This document shows positions 44,201 to 54,650 of a stretch of DNA of 64,000 bases, piece after piece. Under the pieces are notes generated by a model. The model was not told the DNA's origin, ran no database searches, and saw only the letters and a list, made by a program, of their open reading frames with translations. The DNA lies in assembly GCF_963678635.1 (NCBI RefSeq), contig NC_087062.1, positions 75,944,349 through 76,008,348 of the forward strand, in the 5' to 3' direction. Position numbers and translations under genes: made by a program. The stretch comes from Symsagittifera roscoffensis. Its lineage: Eukaryota > Xenacoelomorpha > Acoela > Convolutidae. Numbering within the stretch: the stretch's first letter is position 1; each line of letters opens with the position of its first letter.

Positions 44201-46100
44201 AAAAAGTCTACCGTGTTGTTACATTTGAAACTGCTGCTCGATCTTTGCGTTTTTCTGAGCTTACGTGTTTCGATATCAGCCAATTGGGTAAGTGGCAGTT
44301 ATCTGTAACAATCTCAACAAATTCATCTTTCATACGCACACGTCCATTGCAGCTGCTTCTTGTGCAGCACCAGGAAAGGAAGTTATCCGAAAGTGTTCGG
44401 CGTTTAATATAAGAATACCATTTAAAAATTTTCAGTTTTTGTAAATTAGTTTAATTTTCATAGATAGTAAATGGTTATTGTTGTGATTGATTGGTGCCAA
44501 GTGTTCGCAAATGAAACAATTTAAGCTACATGTCTGTTTTTGACTTGATTAAAAAAAGTCCATTTTAAAGTTTGTGTTCTTTTGTTTTCCGAATCATGCA
44601 TTTAATGAGTGGACGCTGTTGTTATTTACCTATTATCATCCGTTTTCTTTAGAACCAAAATGTTTTTTAAACCGAGAGATATATTCTTATCAGCTCTGGA
44701 ATAATTTTCATTCGATCGATTGGACTGTTTTTGTTTACTGTTTTGTATGGGACTGTTTTATATCGGACTGTTTATTGCAGGACGGAGTAGCTAGTCAATC
44801 ATTTCATTAGTCAAGGGAATGGAATTGTTTGAAAATTTGCGTTCTATCTTAGTATAGAATGTTGGTTTGAAGGCATTCTGATAGGTATTTTTTATTAAAG
44901 TAAAATATGCTTTCAAGGATCATTTAGACCGTTCTAGTGATACCATATTTGAGTAATCAAATTGTGTTTGATTATTTTTTTTACTCGAATGGACCTTTTT
45001 TGCAGCCAGAATTAAATTTTTTCCCCCAAGCCTTAGGCTTTTCTTGGCTTTTTTGGCCCCAGCCTTTGTTTTTGCTGCCTTGTCTAATAAATAATAAATC
45101 CTCTGTAAATTTTATAGAAACTAACTTGAGTAAACTATTGTTCGAAATAATCGTCCTTGGGCTTCGTCATGATGAACACTCCGGCAGCTATGATTTAATA
45201 TGCGAAATATGCTTGGTAATTAGTAATCGTTGGTTAGAACAAAAAATTGAAAGAAATAGAGGCAGTTTATCTCGACGCTAGGGAAACTTTCCTGAAAAAT
45301 TTTTGTAGCAGTTTGATCACGACTAAAAGGGCTTCATTATATTATCTCACCCAACCGCGTACCACTTTTATTTTAGTGTCTTCTTTTGCGTAGCATGAAA
45401 ACTCGATTTTTCGATATTTGGATCACTAATTATTTGTGTTTGGAAAAATGGGTGATTTTTTTCGGGCATTTCTTCAAGGTTTGCAGCATCGAGTATTTTG
45501 TTTGTAGGATTTAGTGCGTAAGATGTTAGTTGTGGATCCGGCCAAGAGACTGTCTGTGAACGCAGCTGTGAATCACCCCTGGATAGTGGGCGAGACGAAG
45601 TCCACCAAGGAGCTGCATGACGTTACAAACAAACTACGTCTATTCAACTCCAAACGCAGATTAAAAGTAAGCTCTAATAATTCACGATTTATGATCTCGA
45701 AAATGGCTGATCCATTTTGTATCTGAATGACCGCGTAATTCCCGCTGTTTTTGAGCGTATCGCTTTGTGCTGAGAAAAACTTGATTTGTGTGTTAAGTGC
45801 CATTGATTAAACCTTATTATAATTAGCGGTTCGCTTAGTATGGTGTAATAATTTTTTCTACATTTTGCTTTTTAAAAAAACGTTATTCAGCAAAGATTTC
45901 CGAAAATTTTTTCTTCAGAAAATCGATTTCAAACCGTAATCGAAACGTTCTGTCCTTAACTCAGTCTATAGATCTTTTTGTTTAACGAGCTTCAAATTCC
46001 TTCTTTCTTGACGACTTTTTTTCAGACTCCGATGAACGCCATCGCTGTCGTGAATGCTTTCAAGTTCGGAAATCATCACCTCCGCAATGGCAGCGCCTAG
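32241..46100 (+). CDS. Ca2+/calmodulin-dependent protein kinase, CaMKIV/CaMKI-like (11 exons, 326 aa)
   Basis: A Ser/Thr kinase of the CaMK group. Exons: 32241-32314, 32702-32786, 33632-33694, 33878-33960, 37130-37202, 38254-38344, 39966-40043, 41300-41375, 42142-42265, 45508-45666, 46026-46100 (stop TAG); total 981 nt. An in-frame TAA lies upstream of the first ATG. Seen in the protein: Gly loop [11 protein letters not shown] (24-34), Lys46 in YALKV, Glu62, HRDLKPEN (135-142), DFG (158-160), CGTPGYCAPE (176-185), [17 protein letters not shown], and [15 protein letters not shown]. Thr174 (YTICGTP) lines up with the activation-loop Thr phosphorylated by CaMKK. After the kinase domain comes [20 protein letters not shown], resembling the autoinhibitory/calmodulin-binding segment of CaMKIV (FNARRKLKAAVKAVV). 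The protein then stops within about 20 residues, so the acidic tail of vertebrate CaMKIV is absent. It could equally be called CaMKI-like. All catalytic residues are intact. Confidence 0.93.
33081..33550 (+). mobile_element. Inverted-repeat element (family 1), full-length copy
   Basis: Starts AAGAGTCGATGAACGTAG and ends TTGCGTTTAATCACTCTT plus CCAACTGTCTGTTGGC. It is one of the best-preserved copies and ends about 80 bases before exon 3 of the kinase. Confidence 0.8.
33961..37129. other. Intron 4 of the kinase gene
   Basis: This 3.2 kb has no recognisable exon. It contains repeat fragments: CGATTAGCCAGG, ACCGGGTACTAGAC at 34165-34205; a weak tRNA-like stretch at 34490-34560 (B box TTGTTCGATCTCGG); a GCGAATCTCTGCTTCATCTC, TGTGT end at about 36707-36732; and a family 1 hairpin remnant CCAACTGACTGTTGGC near 36800. 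The 136-codon open frame at 35136-35546 is T-rich, hydrophobic and unlike any family I know; I treat it as chance. Confidence 0.5.
37466..37915 (+). mobile_element. Inverted-repeat element (family 1), full-length copy
   Basis: Starts AAAAGTCGATGAACGTAATG and ends TTCGTTCATTGACTCTT plus CCAACTGTCTGTTGG. The interior landmarks are present in order. Confidence 0.75.
38417..39438 (+). mobile_element. Inverted-repeat element (family 1), interrupted by a nested insertion
   Basis: Starts AAGAGTAATGAACGTAGTG and ends TTGCGTCCATTACTCTT plus a decayed hairpin. Its 5' half carries the variant block (GTGACGTAAAAAGCTCTC, AAATACGAATG) also seen at 10925. The element is split at about 38846 by a 545-base insertion, with family 1 sequence resuming at about 39392. 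Confidence 0.7.
38847..39391 (+). mobile_element. Hairpin-ended element (family 5), nested in a family 1 copy
   Basis: Starts GTTCCGACTTTCGATACG, where CTTTCG-ata-CGAAAG folds into a hairpin. It ends near a perfect hairpin CAGGGCTTCGCCCTG followed by ATACGAGCAGTCTTGTTTTA. The interior includes TGTGCTCGGGGTGGGTTTTT, ATTAACGCGTAAGCGGAGAT and TATATGGCGTGTGGGGGG. It matches 28647-29119 in reverse. It is younger than the element it interrupts. Confidence 0.75.
39480..39845 (+). mobile_element. Hairpin-ended element (family 5), old diverged copy
   Basis: AATTTGGGACTATTTTAACG, GAGCGCGATATATTTTGTCC, GTCAGCGGAAAATTGAG, TAGCATGTGTCGGGATAAAA follow the order of the copy just upstream with many substitutions. 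The ends are not preserved. Confidence 0.45.
41732..41800 (+). mobile_element. Possible hAT-type transposon end
   Basis: CAGGGGCGGATCTAGGATTT, then GGTCGGCAGGGGTCAAATTC. A CAGGGGCGGATCYAGG start resembles terminal repeats I know from animal hAT elements. A second example is at 61116. No transposase frame lies nearby, so this would be a non-autonomous copy or an end fragment. Confidence 0.4.
42851..43185 (+). mobile_element. Composite element with tRNA-Ser-like core (family 2), shortened copy
   Basis: Starts ACACTAGCCAGCTTTAGAGC and ends CTCGCTAGTGTTTGCGAAG. The tRNA-like core at about 43036-43105 has TGCGTGGCTAGTGTGTGAGA and TAGGTCGCAGATCGATGTCG, with part of the A box region lost. The left part (AACTCGCTAAAAGAAGTGTT) is shared with 48112, not with 8458, giving two subfamilies. 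Confidence 0.6.
43623..43668. repeat. Perfect 23-bp tandem duplication
   Basis: Two identical units starting CCAATACTTCTGTCCTCG at 43623 and 43646, inside a kinase intron. Confidence 0.8.
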
Positions 46101-46176
46101 TTTCTTCGGCTGAAACAACAAATGTCAACGACACTCACTCAAGCTGTACATATCAGTGGAATCTCACGTCACAACT

Positions 46177-46182
46177 AATAAA
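46177..46182 (+). terminator. Poly(A) signal candidate for the kinase gene
   Basis: AATAAA lies 76 bases after the stop codon. A second AATAAA at 46400-46405 would give a longer 3' untranslated region; I cannot choose between them. Confidence 0.45.
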
Positions 46183-46994
46183 AATTCATCCCTCTTATTC
46201 ACATATCCTCAATTTTATCACTTCGGAAGCCCAAAATTTGTCCTGGAACTGCCAGCCTTGTGCCATTTACAGCGACAAGAAGTTATGCGGAGCAAATTGC
46301 GTCCCATTTTTGTCTTTTTTATTTTTGATTTTGAGTCCTCTGTTTAAGCGCAAACTTCAGGCTAAACTAATTTTCCTCAGTTTAATTTGTAAATCATTGA
46401 ATAAATTTAACAGAATTGTACATTTGTAATTTTCCGATTGATTGTTTCATTTATTAGATTTAAATTTTGATCCCTACAATCTTCTTTTGAATATAATCAG
46501 TTACAATTTAATACCTCTTAACAGTGTCCAGCATCACGATCCTCAATAATTGTAAATTTGATTGTTTCAACCGCTTTTGGGAAGGAGCTATGACCAATGA
46601 TGGCTTACGCGATTGTCGGTTTTTCAAAGCAAGGTTGTGCATGATCGAGAGTTGTGTTATATTGAAGTTTTTGGTAGTCAATTGGATTCCAAAAAGATAT
46701 TTCCCAAACGTGCTCTTAGTGTCGAGAAAACCTAGCTTGAACATTTCTGGACTCGCAGCGGATTAGAAATGGGGGGTTTTTCCAGTCCAACTTCCTAAAT
46801 GTTTTTCAACTAATGTATTGCTTTTTTGAAGCGAGCTTTACGGTCAGTCCATGTTTTGGGGGGAAATAACACAATTTGATACAAAGTTTCATGCAACTTT
46901 TATGCGTTAATTACACAGCAGATGATTTGGCTTTATGCTTTAAGGAAGCGCATTCTTTGAAGCCCGATAGCTAAAATGCATTTGGAAAGCGTGA

Positions 46995-47075
46995 ACATAT
47001 AAGTCAAGGCGCCCTTACCAAGTGGCTAAAATTAGGGTTGGCCTAGATTTCCAAATTCGAATCCCTTAGTATTCG
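46995..47075 (+). mobile_element. tRNA-like SINE head
   Basis: AAGGCGCCCTTACCAAGTGG resembles an A box and TTCCAAATTCGAATCCC a B box. Both boxes are degenerate, and there is no convincing cloverleaf. Confidence 0.35.
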
Positions 47076-47329
47076 GTATTTTAAAAGTTGTTCATATTTT
47101 CTCTTGGCTAACTTTAGAGCCTTTACTTGAACTTTTTTCGCAGCTGTGTTTAATTTGACCTTCTGTGTTCAAAAACGGTCAACATTTTCACTTCACCACG
47201 GGTAGTTGCGAAACCTGCTAGTGGATACCCCACTGAACGAAACCTGCTAGTTTCGTTCACTGGGTTTTTTGGGCAAAAAGGTTCACTAGTCCTTCAAGAT
47301 GAAAAATTTTTTGTGTTTTAATGGTGAGG

Positions 47330-47940
47330 GGGACTCATTCATCTCCTGGACTAATTCATTTTCTGACTTGCTCAATTTCTTGAAAAGTCAAATAAAACTA
47401 CCTTGTAGTTCATCATAGGTACAAAATAATTGTTTCAAATACTTTTATTGAAAAATAAACATGAAATTTTTTTGGGTTCTTGGTTTTTGTGCTAGTTTAT
47501 GCCGGTTCATTTTCCGTTTTTTTGAAACGCTATTTAAAAAAATTGGTAGGTTATTTTAGCTTACTTTTTAGAGCATGGGTTTTGTTCGAATTGAAACAGT
47601 TCTTAATATAACGGAAATTTATAAATGCACCAAGTCTGATTTTGAGTATTTAAAAAAAGTTTTTCTTGTTTTTTTTTTTAAAATATTTGAACAGTTTCCG
47701 TTTATGCTATATCGACTTAGTCAACTCATATTGCGTAATTTCAAGGTAAAAAATTTGTCTGTTTGCGAATATATGGAATGTTTTCAGTTTATATGGGTCT
47801 TAAAAATTTGTTATGCTTTTGATTCACATAAAATCAAAAGTCATATGTTAATTCGCGCTTCTGGCGAAGAGCTAACGCACCTGCCTAGAAAGACAAAGGT
47901 CAATGGTTTCAATCTGGCCAGGACCTGTTTTTTTTAACGG
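47330..47940 (+). repeat. Dispersed repeat (family 3) joined to a tRNA-like head
   Basis: ATTTTCTGACTTGCTCAATT, GTCAAATAAAACTACC match 12815-12890. Further on, at 47858-47936, GCTAACGCACCTGCCTAG, GGTCAATGGTTTCAATCTGG and GGACCTGTTTTTTTT form a tRNA-like head with a terminal T run as at 6495 and 24290. Confidence 0.5.
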
Positions 47941-48111
47941 AAAATTTTCCGCGCGTCAAAAATTTTTTTTCGGATTTCGGTTTGATTGCTTTTTTGTCGG
48001 TTTAGTTGTCTAAAAGTTTGGCTTTTTTCAATTAAAAAAGTTTCCGTGTATTCCGATTAGGGCAAGTAATTCAGTCTAATTTTTTCCTATATTGTGATCT
48101 TTTATGTTCAT

Positions 48112-48372
48112 TACACTAGCAATCAGCGTAGTTTATTAAAACGAACCTTCGTTTTTTTTCTTAGTTAACTCGCTAATAAAAGTGTTCATTAAAAGTGTTC
48201 ATTTATTTGGAAATTTTACTGTAGCACTGGAAGTTGCATAGTATTTTTTCTTTGCTTTATTTGTGTCTAGTGTTTGTTACCTAATCAGCGTTCGTGGCTG
48301 AGGGGTTAGTTTGTGAGACTCATAATCTCTTAGTCGCAGGTTGGAATCCTAGACCTAGCCGTAGTGCTAGAA
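48112..48372 (+). mobile_element. Composite element with tRNA-Ser-like core (family 2), copy with eroded right end
   Basis: Starts TTACACTAGCAATCAGCG. The core at about 48290-48360 has A box GTGGCTGAGGGGTTAGTTTG, a GAGA/TCTC anticodon stem and B box GTCGCAGGTTGGAATCC, followed by TAGACCTAGCC. The GCTAGTGT right end is not seen. Confidence 0.6.
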
Positions 48373-48414
48373 CTTTTTGGAAATTGTTTTCTGTAGAAAG
48401 TCAATAAGTTTTCT

Positions 48415-48495
48415 GTGCATTTACTACAGTGGTAACACCCATGCTTGAAAAGAAATATCCCAGAAGTTCGATTACACTCAGGACCTTTTTTTATC
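48415..48495 (+). mobile_element. tRNA-like SINE head
   Basis: GCATTTACTACAGTGGTAAC, CCCAGAAGTTCGATTACACT and a TTTTTTT run match 11259-11335 in order. Confidence 0.45.
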
Positions 48496-48731
48496 GAAAC
48501 TGAAAAAGTTTTTGAATTTTTTGGACTTCATGTCTGCTAATTTTTGTTGGCATAGGTATTGCAGAAAGCTGCCGTTTTTTTTTAGCATTTTGAAGTTGCG
48601 TTGTAAATTTTTTATGGTGCAGTTATTTTCGTTTCAGGCATCTTTTCTCCTTAGCAATTTTTTTGACAAAAAATAAAAGTTTTTTTTCAATTTTTGATTT
48701 GTCTTTTCATTTGCTGGTAATCATAGCCTTT

Positions 48732-48909
48732 AAGAGTTCTGAACGTAGAGAGTACTCTTTATAGGTCTTGGTAATTTACTTGTTTTTTTTTCAGGAAAAA
48801 GTCTTAAAGTTTGTTCACGCTCATTTTGATTTTTGGCGATTTGACTTGTGATTTTTTTTAGTTCACGTCATTTCTTTAATTAAAAGGAAGGCAAACTGCA
48901 CTATCGAAC
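48732..48909 (+). mobile_element. Inverted-repeat element (family 1), 5' half
   Basis: AAGAGTTCTGAACGTAG, TTTTTCAGGAAAAAGTC, TTGTTCACGCTC, GGAAGGCAAACTGCACTATC. The similarity breaks exactly where a family 3 repeat begins (about 48910). Confidence 0.6.
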
Positions 48910-48924
48910 ATTTTTGTATCGCAG

Positions 48925-49235
48925 TAATTTTTTATAACAATTTTGTTATCGGCTCAGCAGGTTTCGACTCAAAGCTTGTCGCCTTTGTTGCCGCTCGGTA
49001 AATGATTTCCAATTTTTTAAAGGCTGTTTATGAACTTCATCCGATACAAACATCAAGTATTTGTTGCTGTAATTTTTCATCTTTTTTCAAATTTTGTTTC
49101 CAAGTAACTTTTTCCAACTCAGTTTTTAGGAGTTTTCTGACTTCAGTATTTCTTTTCTACTCACTGTCTTGTAGCGCAACTTGCTTTTGCATCGCAAGTG
49201 TTGCGATTTTCCGCTTGGCCTCTGTATTTTATTTT
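48925..49235 (+). repeat. Dispersed repeat (family 3) with hairpin end
   Basis: CGGCTCAGCAGGTTTCGACT, GTCGCCTTTGTTGCCGCTCG, CTTCATCCGATACAAACAT and a 3' end TCGCAAGTGTTGCGATTTTC, CGCTTGGCCTCTGTA. Close to 13230-13490. Confidence 0.55.
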
Positions 49236-49699
49236 ACCTTTTTTTGGCTTGATAGGTTTCGGGCTATATTATATTGGCTGAGTGGCGTCATTTTGTTTCA
49301 TGTGACGAGCGAATTAAGTGTGTGTATGTGCGTGTTTTTTGGGGTGAGTGGGATATAATAATTTTTCTAATTGTCTTGTCTATAATAAGTCTTTCTTATT
49401 GAAGTTTTTTTTTGCTCAAAAGCTCTCTGGTATGGTATTTGCGGCGTTGTTACAGCTTGGTTAGTTTTGTTACGGTGCTCAGTTCATATTTTATTGTCTT
49501 GGCTTTTTTGTTTCAAAATTAGCTTCATAATTTTGATATCTATTTTTTTCGACATTTTTGAATTGTTTTTTGACTTACTGGCTCTCTTGTCTTATATCGC
49601 AAGTGGTGCGAAGCTCAACTTCTCCGTTTTACTTTTGAAAGCATTTTTTCCATGATATAATTTTTTTATTCCTTGGAAAATATCAATGAGTGTTGGCCA

Positions 49700-49775
49700 G
49701 TTGCCTCTTTAGTGCAGCGCTAAAGCGCTTGTTAGTAGTTCCAAATGTTCAGGATTCGAGTATCTGCTGGCTCTT
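49700..49775 (+). mobile_element. tRNA-like SINE head
   Basis: TTGCCTCTTTAGTGCAGCGC and CAAATGTTCAGGATTCGAGT resemble the A and B boxes of a tRNA. This is a weak match. Confidence 0.35.
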
Positions 49776-50810
49776 GATTTCCTGCAATGCATTCATTTAT
49801 GTCTTACAAACTTTTTTTGGCTTTTTGCTTCTTAGTTATCGAATATAGCGCTGTCCATTCAATTTTTGAAAGGTCTATTTCATCTATGAGAAGAAGATTG
49901 TTTACGCAATGAAGTATATAGGAGCATTGCAATGCTTTCTCCAAAAGTATTTAGTTCGAAGCCTCGGGTGTCGGCTTAGTTACCTTTTTTGATTGTCTGA
50001 TGTGGTGTTTCTATTTGTTGAGAGTTTTCGTAGAGTTTTCGTTTGTGTAGAGAATGTTTTACAGATTTTATTCGATTTTAAGGAAATTTTTTGTTATTTT
50101 TTGTCTTCATGACACTGTAACTATAACACTTGAAAATGTATTTGATAGCTCCTTAAATTGGCGGTGACGTTTTCAATCAATCGGCTTTTTCCGGGTTGTG
50201 AACATATTTGCCCAAATGATTCGTTACCGAAACTGAGCATTAGAAAGGTTTTGTTTAATTGAACCAGGATTTATAGCCTTTTGTCGATCAAACGTTGTTC
50301 TTAGCTATTCGCAAGGGTTAAATTTGCGAAGGGTTAATCGGCCCATGTCATTTAATTGCATTTTGAAAAAATTAAAGAAAGGTTGATTTAGAACCAACAA
50401 GTCTTTGAAAACCAAAAACAACCGGTTTTGATGATCAGATAACAATGGTATCTCTCTTTATGTTCTTTAAAAGCTCCTCAATAATTTCTTTAATTTTTGT
50501 CATGTTTTTTAGGACAATCGTTTTGATATAACTTCTTCTAATATTAAGTATGCACATAGTGCAAAATTTTACCCAAATCAAATTCATCGCAGCAAAAACA
50601 AGCCATTTCAAGGGCCGAGAGATTTATTAGCAGAATTAAAGGCTTTAAATACCTCAATTGAGTTTCTTTTGATTATTTTGGTTGGCTCAGACACATTAGG
50701 GTGATTGTGGAAAATGAAAATGCGAACTCATTTGCCAAATTCAAGGCTCAAATTTTGAAATGAATCTCTTCCAAATTTGAGCCTTGATTTTGTTTCATTT
50801 CTTAGCTATT

Positions 50811-51042
50811 CAGAAGAATATGCGAAGGATTTTAAATCTGCCTTGGTTGTTAAATTGCTTTTTTTTGGAAAAGGTTCAAGAAAAAATTATTTAAAACGAT
50901 CAAGTTAGCTTGGCAGTTTCAGTTCTAAGCTATTCAGAAGAACATGCCTAGGATTTTTAATCTGCCTTGGTTGTTTAATTGCTTTTTTTTGGAAAAGGGT
51001 CAAGAAAAAACTATTTAAAATGATCAAGTTAGCTTGGCAGTG
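50811..51042. repeat. Tandem duplication of about 114 bp
   Basis: The order AGCTATTCAGAAGAAYATGC, AATCTGCCTTGGTTG, TTGCTTTTTTTTGGAAAAGG, GATCAAGTTAGCTTGGCAG occurs twice head to tail, starting at about 50812 and 50925. The two units are similar but not identical. Confidence 0.75.
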
Positions 51043-51339
51043 AAAACAGTTAAGCTTTGACAGTAAAATTTGAAAAAGCTTAACCAAAAAGCTTAACCAG
51101 TAAAATCAAATTCATCGATCAAACACAAGCGATATTAAGGGTGGAAACTAATGTCTGATTTTCAAAAAAAGCACTGTATTGATTGTAGTAAATTTTAAAG
51201 CCTCTATAGAGTCATCAACTTTTGTCAAAAAAGAAATGAAATCATTTGAGTAAAATTCGATCCAAATTCTATAAATGTTTTTTCTCCTTTTGATTCAAAT
51301 CAGAAGTGCAAATTGATTGGTCGAATTTTTTCCCGTAAA

Positions 51340-51530
51340 TCGTACCACTGGTCGTTTTTGCCCATTTTCAGTTGCACTATTACGATTGTTTGTTGACTGT
51401 GATCGTTTTTTTATTGCGTTTTTGTTCCGACCTGTGAAAGTGGGGAGCAACTTAGTCTTCACGCAAAATCAGGTATGACAAATGGAATCGTATGGGGTTG
51501 GGTGATTTATCATATTAACGACCTGTAAGT
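51340..51530 (+). repeat. Dispersed repeat (family 4)
   Basis: CATTTTCAGTTGCACTATTA, TTGTTCCGACCTGTGAAAGT, GGGGAGCAAC, CACGCAAAATCAGGTATGAC, GTTGGGTGATTTATCATATT. Longer relatives at 54440 and 55485 share the upstream CAGTTGCAC...TGTGATCG part. Confidence 0.55.
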
Positions 51531-52159
51531 CGTTGTCAGAATGACTGTTAAAAACTTCAAGAAAGCATCAGTAGAAAAATTGAAAATAACTTCAGAATAA
51601 TTTTGAAAACTTCTGACGCAAATACCCATAAAAATTTGTACGTCAAAGGTTATTTTGTTATTTTTTTGCAGTCATGAAACTTAAATTAACGGGAATATTG
51701 TTAACAGCTATTTAGTTAGATGGGTGGCGTTTTCAGTCAGTCGGATTTTTTCTGGATTTTACTGTATATAGTGGTCTTTTTTCAACCAAAAAAGATCTCG
51801 AGATCGTTGGCAAAATTAATATTAAAAGCTTTTTTGACCTTCATTGAGCTCTGCATTGTTTTGAGTAGCTCAGACACAATAGGGTGATTGCGGAACTTAA
51901 TAGTTCTTTTCCAAAGTTGTGCCTTGAATTAGTTTCAGTTAACTTTAACGTGGATTGGTAGCTTTTTGTCGATCAGATGTTCTTTGCTGTTTTCGAAAAG
52001 TTGCGAAGTGTTCATCTGCCTTGGTTATTTAATGGCGTTTTAGCTAATTTTTTGTGAAAAGTGGATTTTGAACAATTAAGCTAGCTTTTGATAGTATGAT
52101 AGTAAAAACAGCCTGTTTTGCTGATCAGACAACAAAATTAGTTGAATCTATCTATATCT

Positions 52160-52800
52160 ATCTATCTATACTATATTTAAATGCGAGTGACAGCTATCTC
52201 CCATGTTTAAGCATAATAATTTTGAATGTTTAACGAAAGAATTTTTCCATGTTTAAGCTATATCAAATATTGCAATGCTTAAGAAAATTTTTCAATTAGT
52301 TTTCGTCAAGGTAATTATTTTTCAGTAATTTTTTCTGTCTGTATACCTGTTTTTTTTTAAATTAATTTGATTGCGAATATTGCCTCCAATTAAGAATGCC
52401 CAAATCCTCTATCCATACTATATTTAAATGCGAGTAACAGCTATTTCCCATGTTTAAGCATAATATTTTGCATGTTTAACGAAAGAGTTTTTCCATGTCT
52501 AAGCTCTATCATATATTGCAATGCTTAAGAAAATTTTTGAATTAGTTTTCGGCAAGGTCATTAATTTTCAGTAATTTTTTCTTCTGTCTGTGTAGCTGCT
52601 TTTTTAATTAATTTCATTATGTCTGTCTACCGTTCTCCTGATTTTTTACTTTCATCTATCAAATCTATAATCTTTTATATATTTAAATGCGGGCTTCACT
52701 ATCTCGCCATGTTTAAGCTTTTTCAACGTATTTTTTGCATGTTTAACAAATAAATTTTTTACCGTTTAAGCTATATCGTATATTGCAATAGTCAAGTTTT
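52160..52800. repeat. Three tandem units of about 250 bp
   Basis: Each unit has TATTTAAATGCG (52174, 52421, 52679), then CCATGTTTAAGC, GCATGTTTAACRAA and CAATGCTTAAGAAAATTTTT-like sequence. The spacing is 247 and 258 bases. The third unit is the most diverged. The 5' edge is a TCTA microsatellite followed by TCTATACTATATTTAAATGC. Confidence 0.75.
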
Positions 52801-52859
52801 TTTAGATTTTCCTGTTTAAATTAAGTGTTTAACTCATCAAGTTTGTAATTAGCAACCCA

Positions 52860-54060
52860 ATAGTTGGATGTCAGAGTTTTTCCAGGTTTTGCGATTCTGG
52901 CCTTCATATATGAATAACCAAATCCTTGTAGTTTTCGAGATATGACGTTTTTTATGATTTTTTCTAAAAGTTTTCAAAAACTTAGATTTTGAAAATTCCA
53001 TTAAGTTGAAGATCTCAATCCTGTTATTGGAATCTGTGACAGTACTCTCAGCTGCTGCGAATTTTGCCTCTGATTATGGATGCTCAAATCCTTTTAGTTT
53101 TCGAGATATGACGTTATTTTAAGATTTTTTTAAAAAAATTTCTCAGAAAACTTCGAAATAAATAAGTTCACTTATTTTGATATTCGCATCTCTGTGGTCA
53201 GGCTCTGTCAAAGTACCCTCAGGAGTTGCGAATTTTGCTTCCTAATATGACTGCTCAAATCCTTGAAGTTTTCGAGATATGACGTTTTTATGATTTTCTC
53301 CAAAATTTTTAACAAAAACTCAGATGTTAAAAAATTCCAAAAGGCTGAAGATCTCAATCCTGTTATTGGAATATGTCAGGGTACTTTCAGGAGTTGAGAT
53401 TTTTGCCTCCAAAAATATGACTGCTCAAAACCTTGTAGTTTTCCATATACGACGTTTTTTGTGCTTTTTTCAAAAGTTTTCATAAAATTATATTAATTTT
53501 TTTTTTAAGTTTGAACTTTCTAACGTTTAGTTGGGGCAGTCAGTAATCACAGGGCTTACAATTTCGTCTTCCAATTAAGAATTCCCAAACCTTTTTAGTT
53601 TAAGAGATAAGACTATTTTGGGATTTTTCTTTGGAAGTTTTCAGAAAACTCAAATTACAAAATAATTCACATAATTCATCAAATAAGACTGCTGAAGTCC
53701 TGATAGTTTTCGAAAAGTGAAATTTTTTCGGGTTCTCAGAAATACCTTTTTTAGAAAACTTAAGGTGAAGTTTCAAGATTTGAATTTCGCAACGTTGTAG
53801 TTGGGTACTATAAGAGTACTCTTCAAAAGTTGCAAATCTTGCGTCCAAATGCGACTACCCAATTCCTTTTAGTTTCCAATATGTAACGTTTCTTAGTTCA
53901 TTATAAGTTTTTCGAAGAATTTATATAAAACTTCCTGGTTTAATATTCATGGTTCTCCAAAATTTGTATAAAAAACTTGAATAAAAAATTTTGCAAAATT
54001 TGTAATTACGAATCTTGTAATTGGGTGCTGTCAGAGTACACTCAAAGAATGCAGATCTTT
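52860..54060. repeat. Tandem array, unit about 160-175 bp
   Basis: The block CTCAAATCCTTGTAGTTTTC, GAGATATGACGTTTTT, then AAGATCTCAATCCTGTTATT, GGAATCTGTGACAGTACTCT, TTGCGAATTTTGCCTCC recurs, with the GAGATATGACG motif near 52937, 53104 and 53274 and weaker forms to about 53880. Units diverge towards the 3' end. Confidence 0.7.
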
Positions 54061-54439
54061 TTTCCAATATATGGGGTTTTTTATTAGTACCGGAGGTGCG
54101 TTACACGCTAGTCAGCATTATTTGAATTAACATTTTTTGGACTAATCAAAACACTCATTTTGATAGAATTTATACTTATAAGGACTATGCAAATTTCGCA
54201 AATTTAAACCCAAATCAGAGTCATCGACCCAAAACTAAGCCACATAAAGGGTGGAAGTGAAGGTCTGATTTTCAAAATATGGACTAGAATGATTCTGGTA
54301 AGTTTTAAAGCGACTTTTTCAAAAGTCAACTCACTTCAATTAAATTCCGATCAAATTTCTATAATTAAATTTTCTCCTGTTAATTTAAATCAGAAGTGCA
54401 AATTGGTTGGTCTAATATTTTACGACAATCGAACCACTG

Positions 54440-54650
54440 GTTTTTTGGTTGCCGATTTTCAGTTGCACCATTACGAATGTTTGCTGCTGTGATCATTTTC
54501 GTCCCGCGTTTTTCGTTCAGACCTCTGAAAGGGGGGGGGGGGGGGGCAACGTAGTCTTCTAGTTGGTTTTTTAAGCAAAATCAGGCAAGAGAATTCGTTA
54601 TTGCAAGGGGCTAAGTAGTTTGTCATATTAACGCCCTAAAAGCCGTTTTA
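54440..54650 (+). repeat. Dispersed repeat (family 4) containing a 16-base G tract
   Basis: TTTTCAGTTGCACCATTACG, TGCTGTGATCATTTTCGTCC, TTCAGACCTCTGAAAGG then 16 G (54531-54546), then AAGCAAAATCAGGCAAGAG. The G tract sits where other copies have GTGGGGAG, so it looks like slippage in a short G run. Confidence 0.6.

Larger units (their letters stand above)
42266..45507. other. Intron 9 of the kinase gene
   Basis: This 3.2 kb has no recognisable exon. It contains a family 2 composite element (42851-43185) and a 23-bp tandem duplication (43623). A weak tRNA-like stretch lies at about 42585-42650 (GAGGTCGTAGGATTGATTCC). The 114-codon frame at 44937-45281 has no recognisable similarity. Confidence 0.5.

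Noticed and set aside
44937-45281. Open frame of 114 codons in kinase intron 9
   Set aside because: No recognisable domain and no splice or codon-use sign of coding; it lies within an intron.
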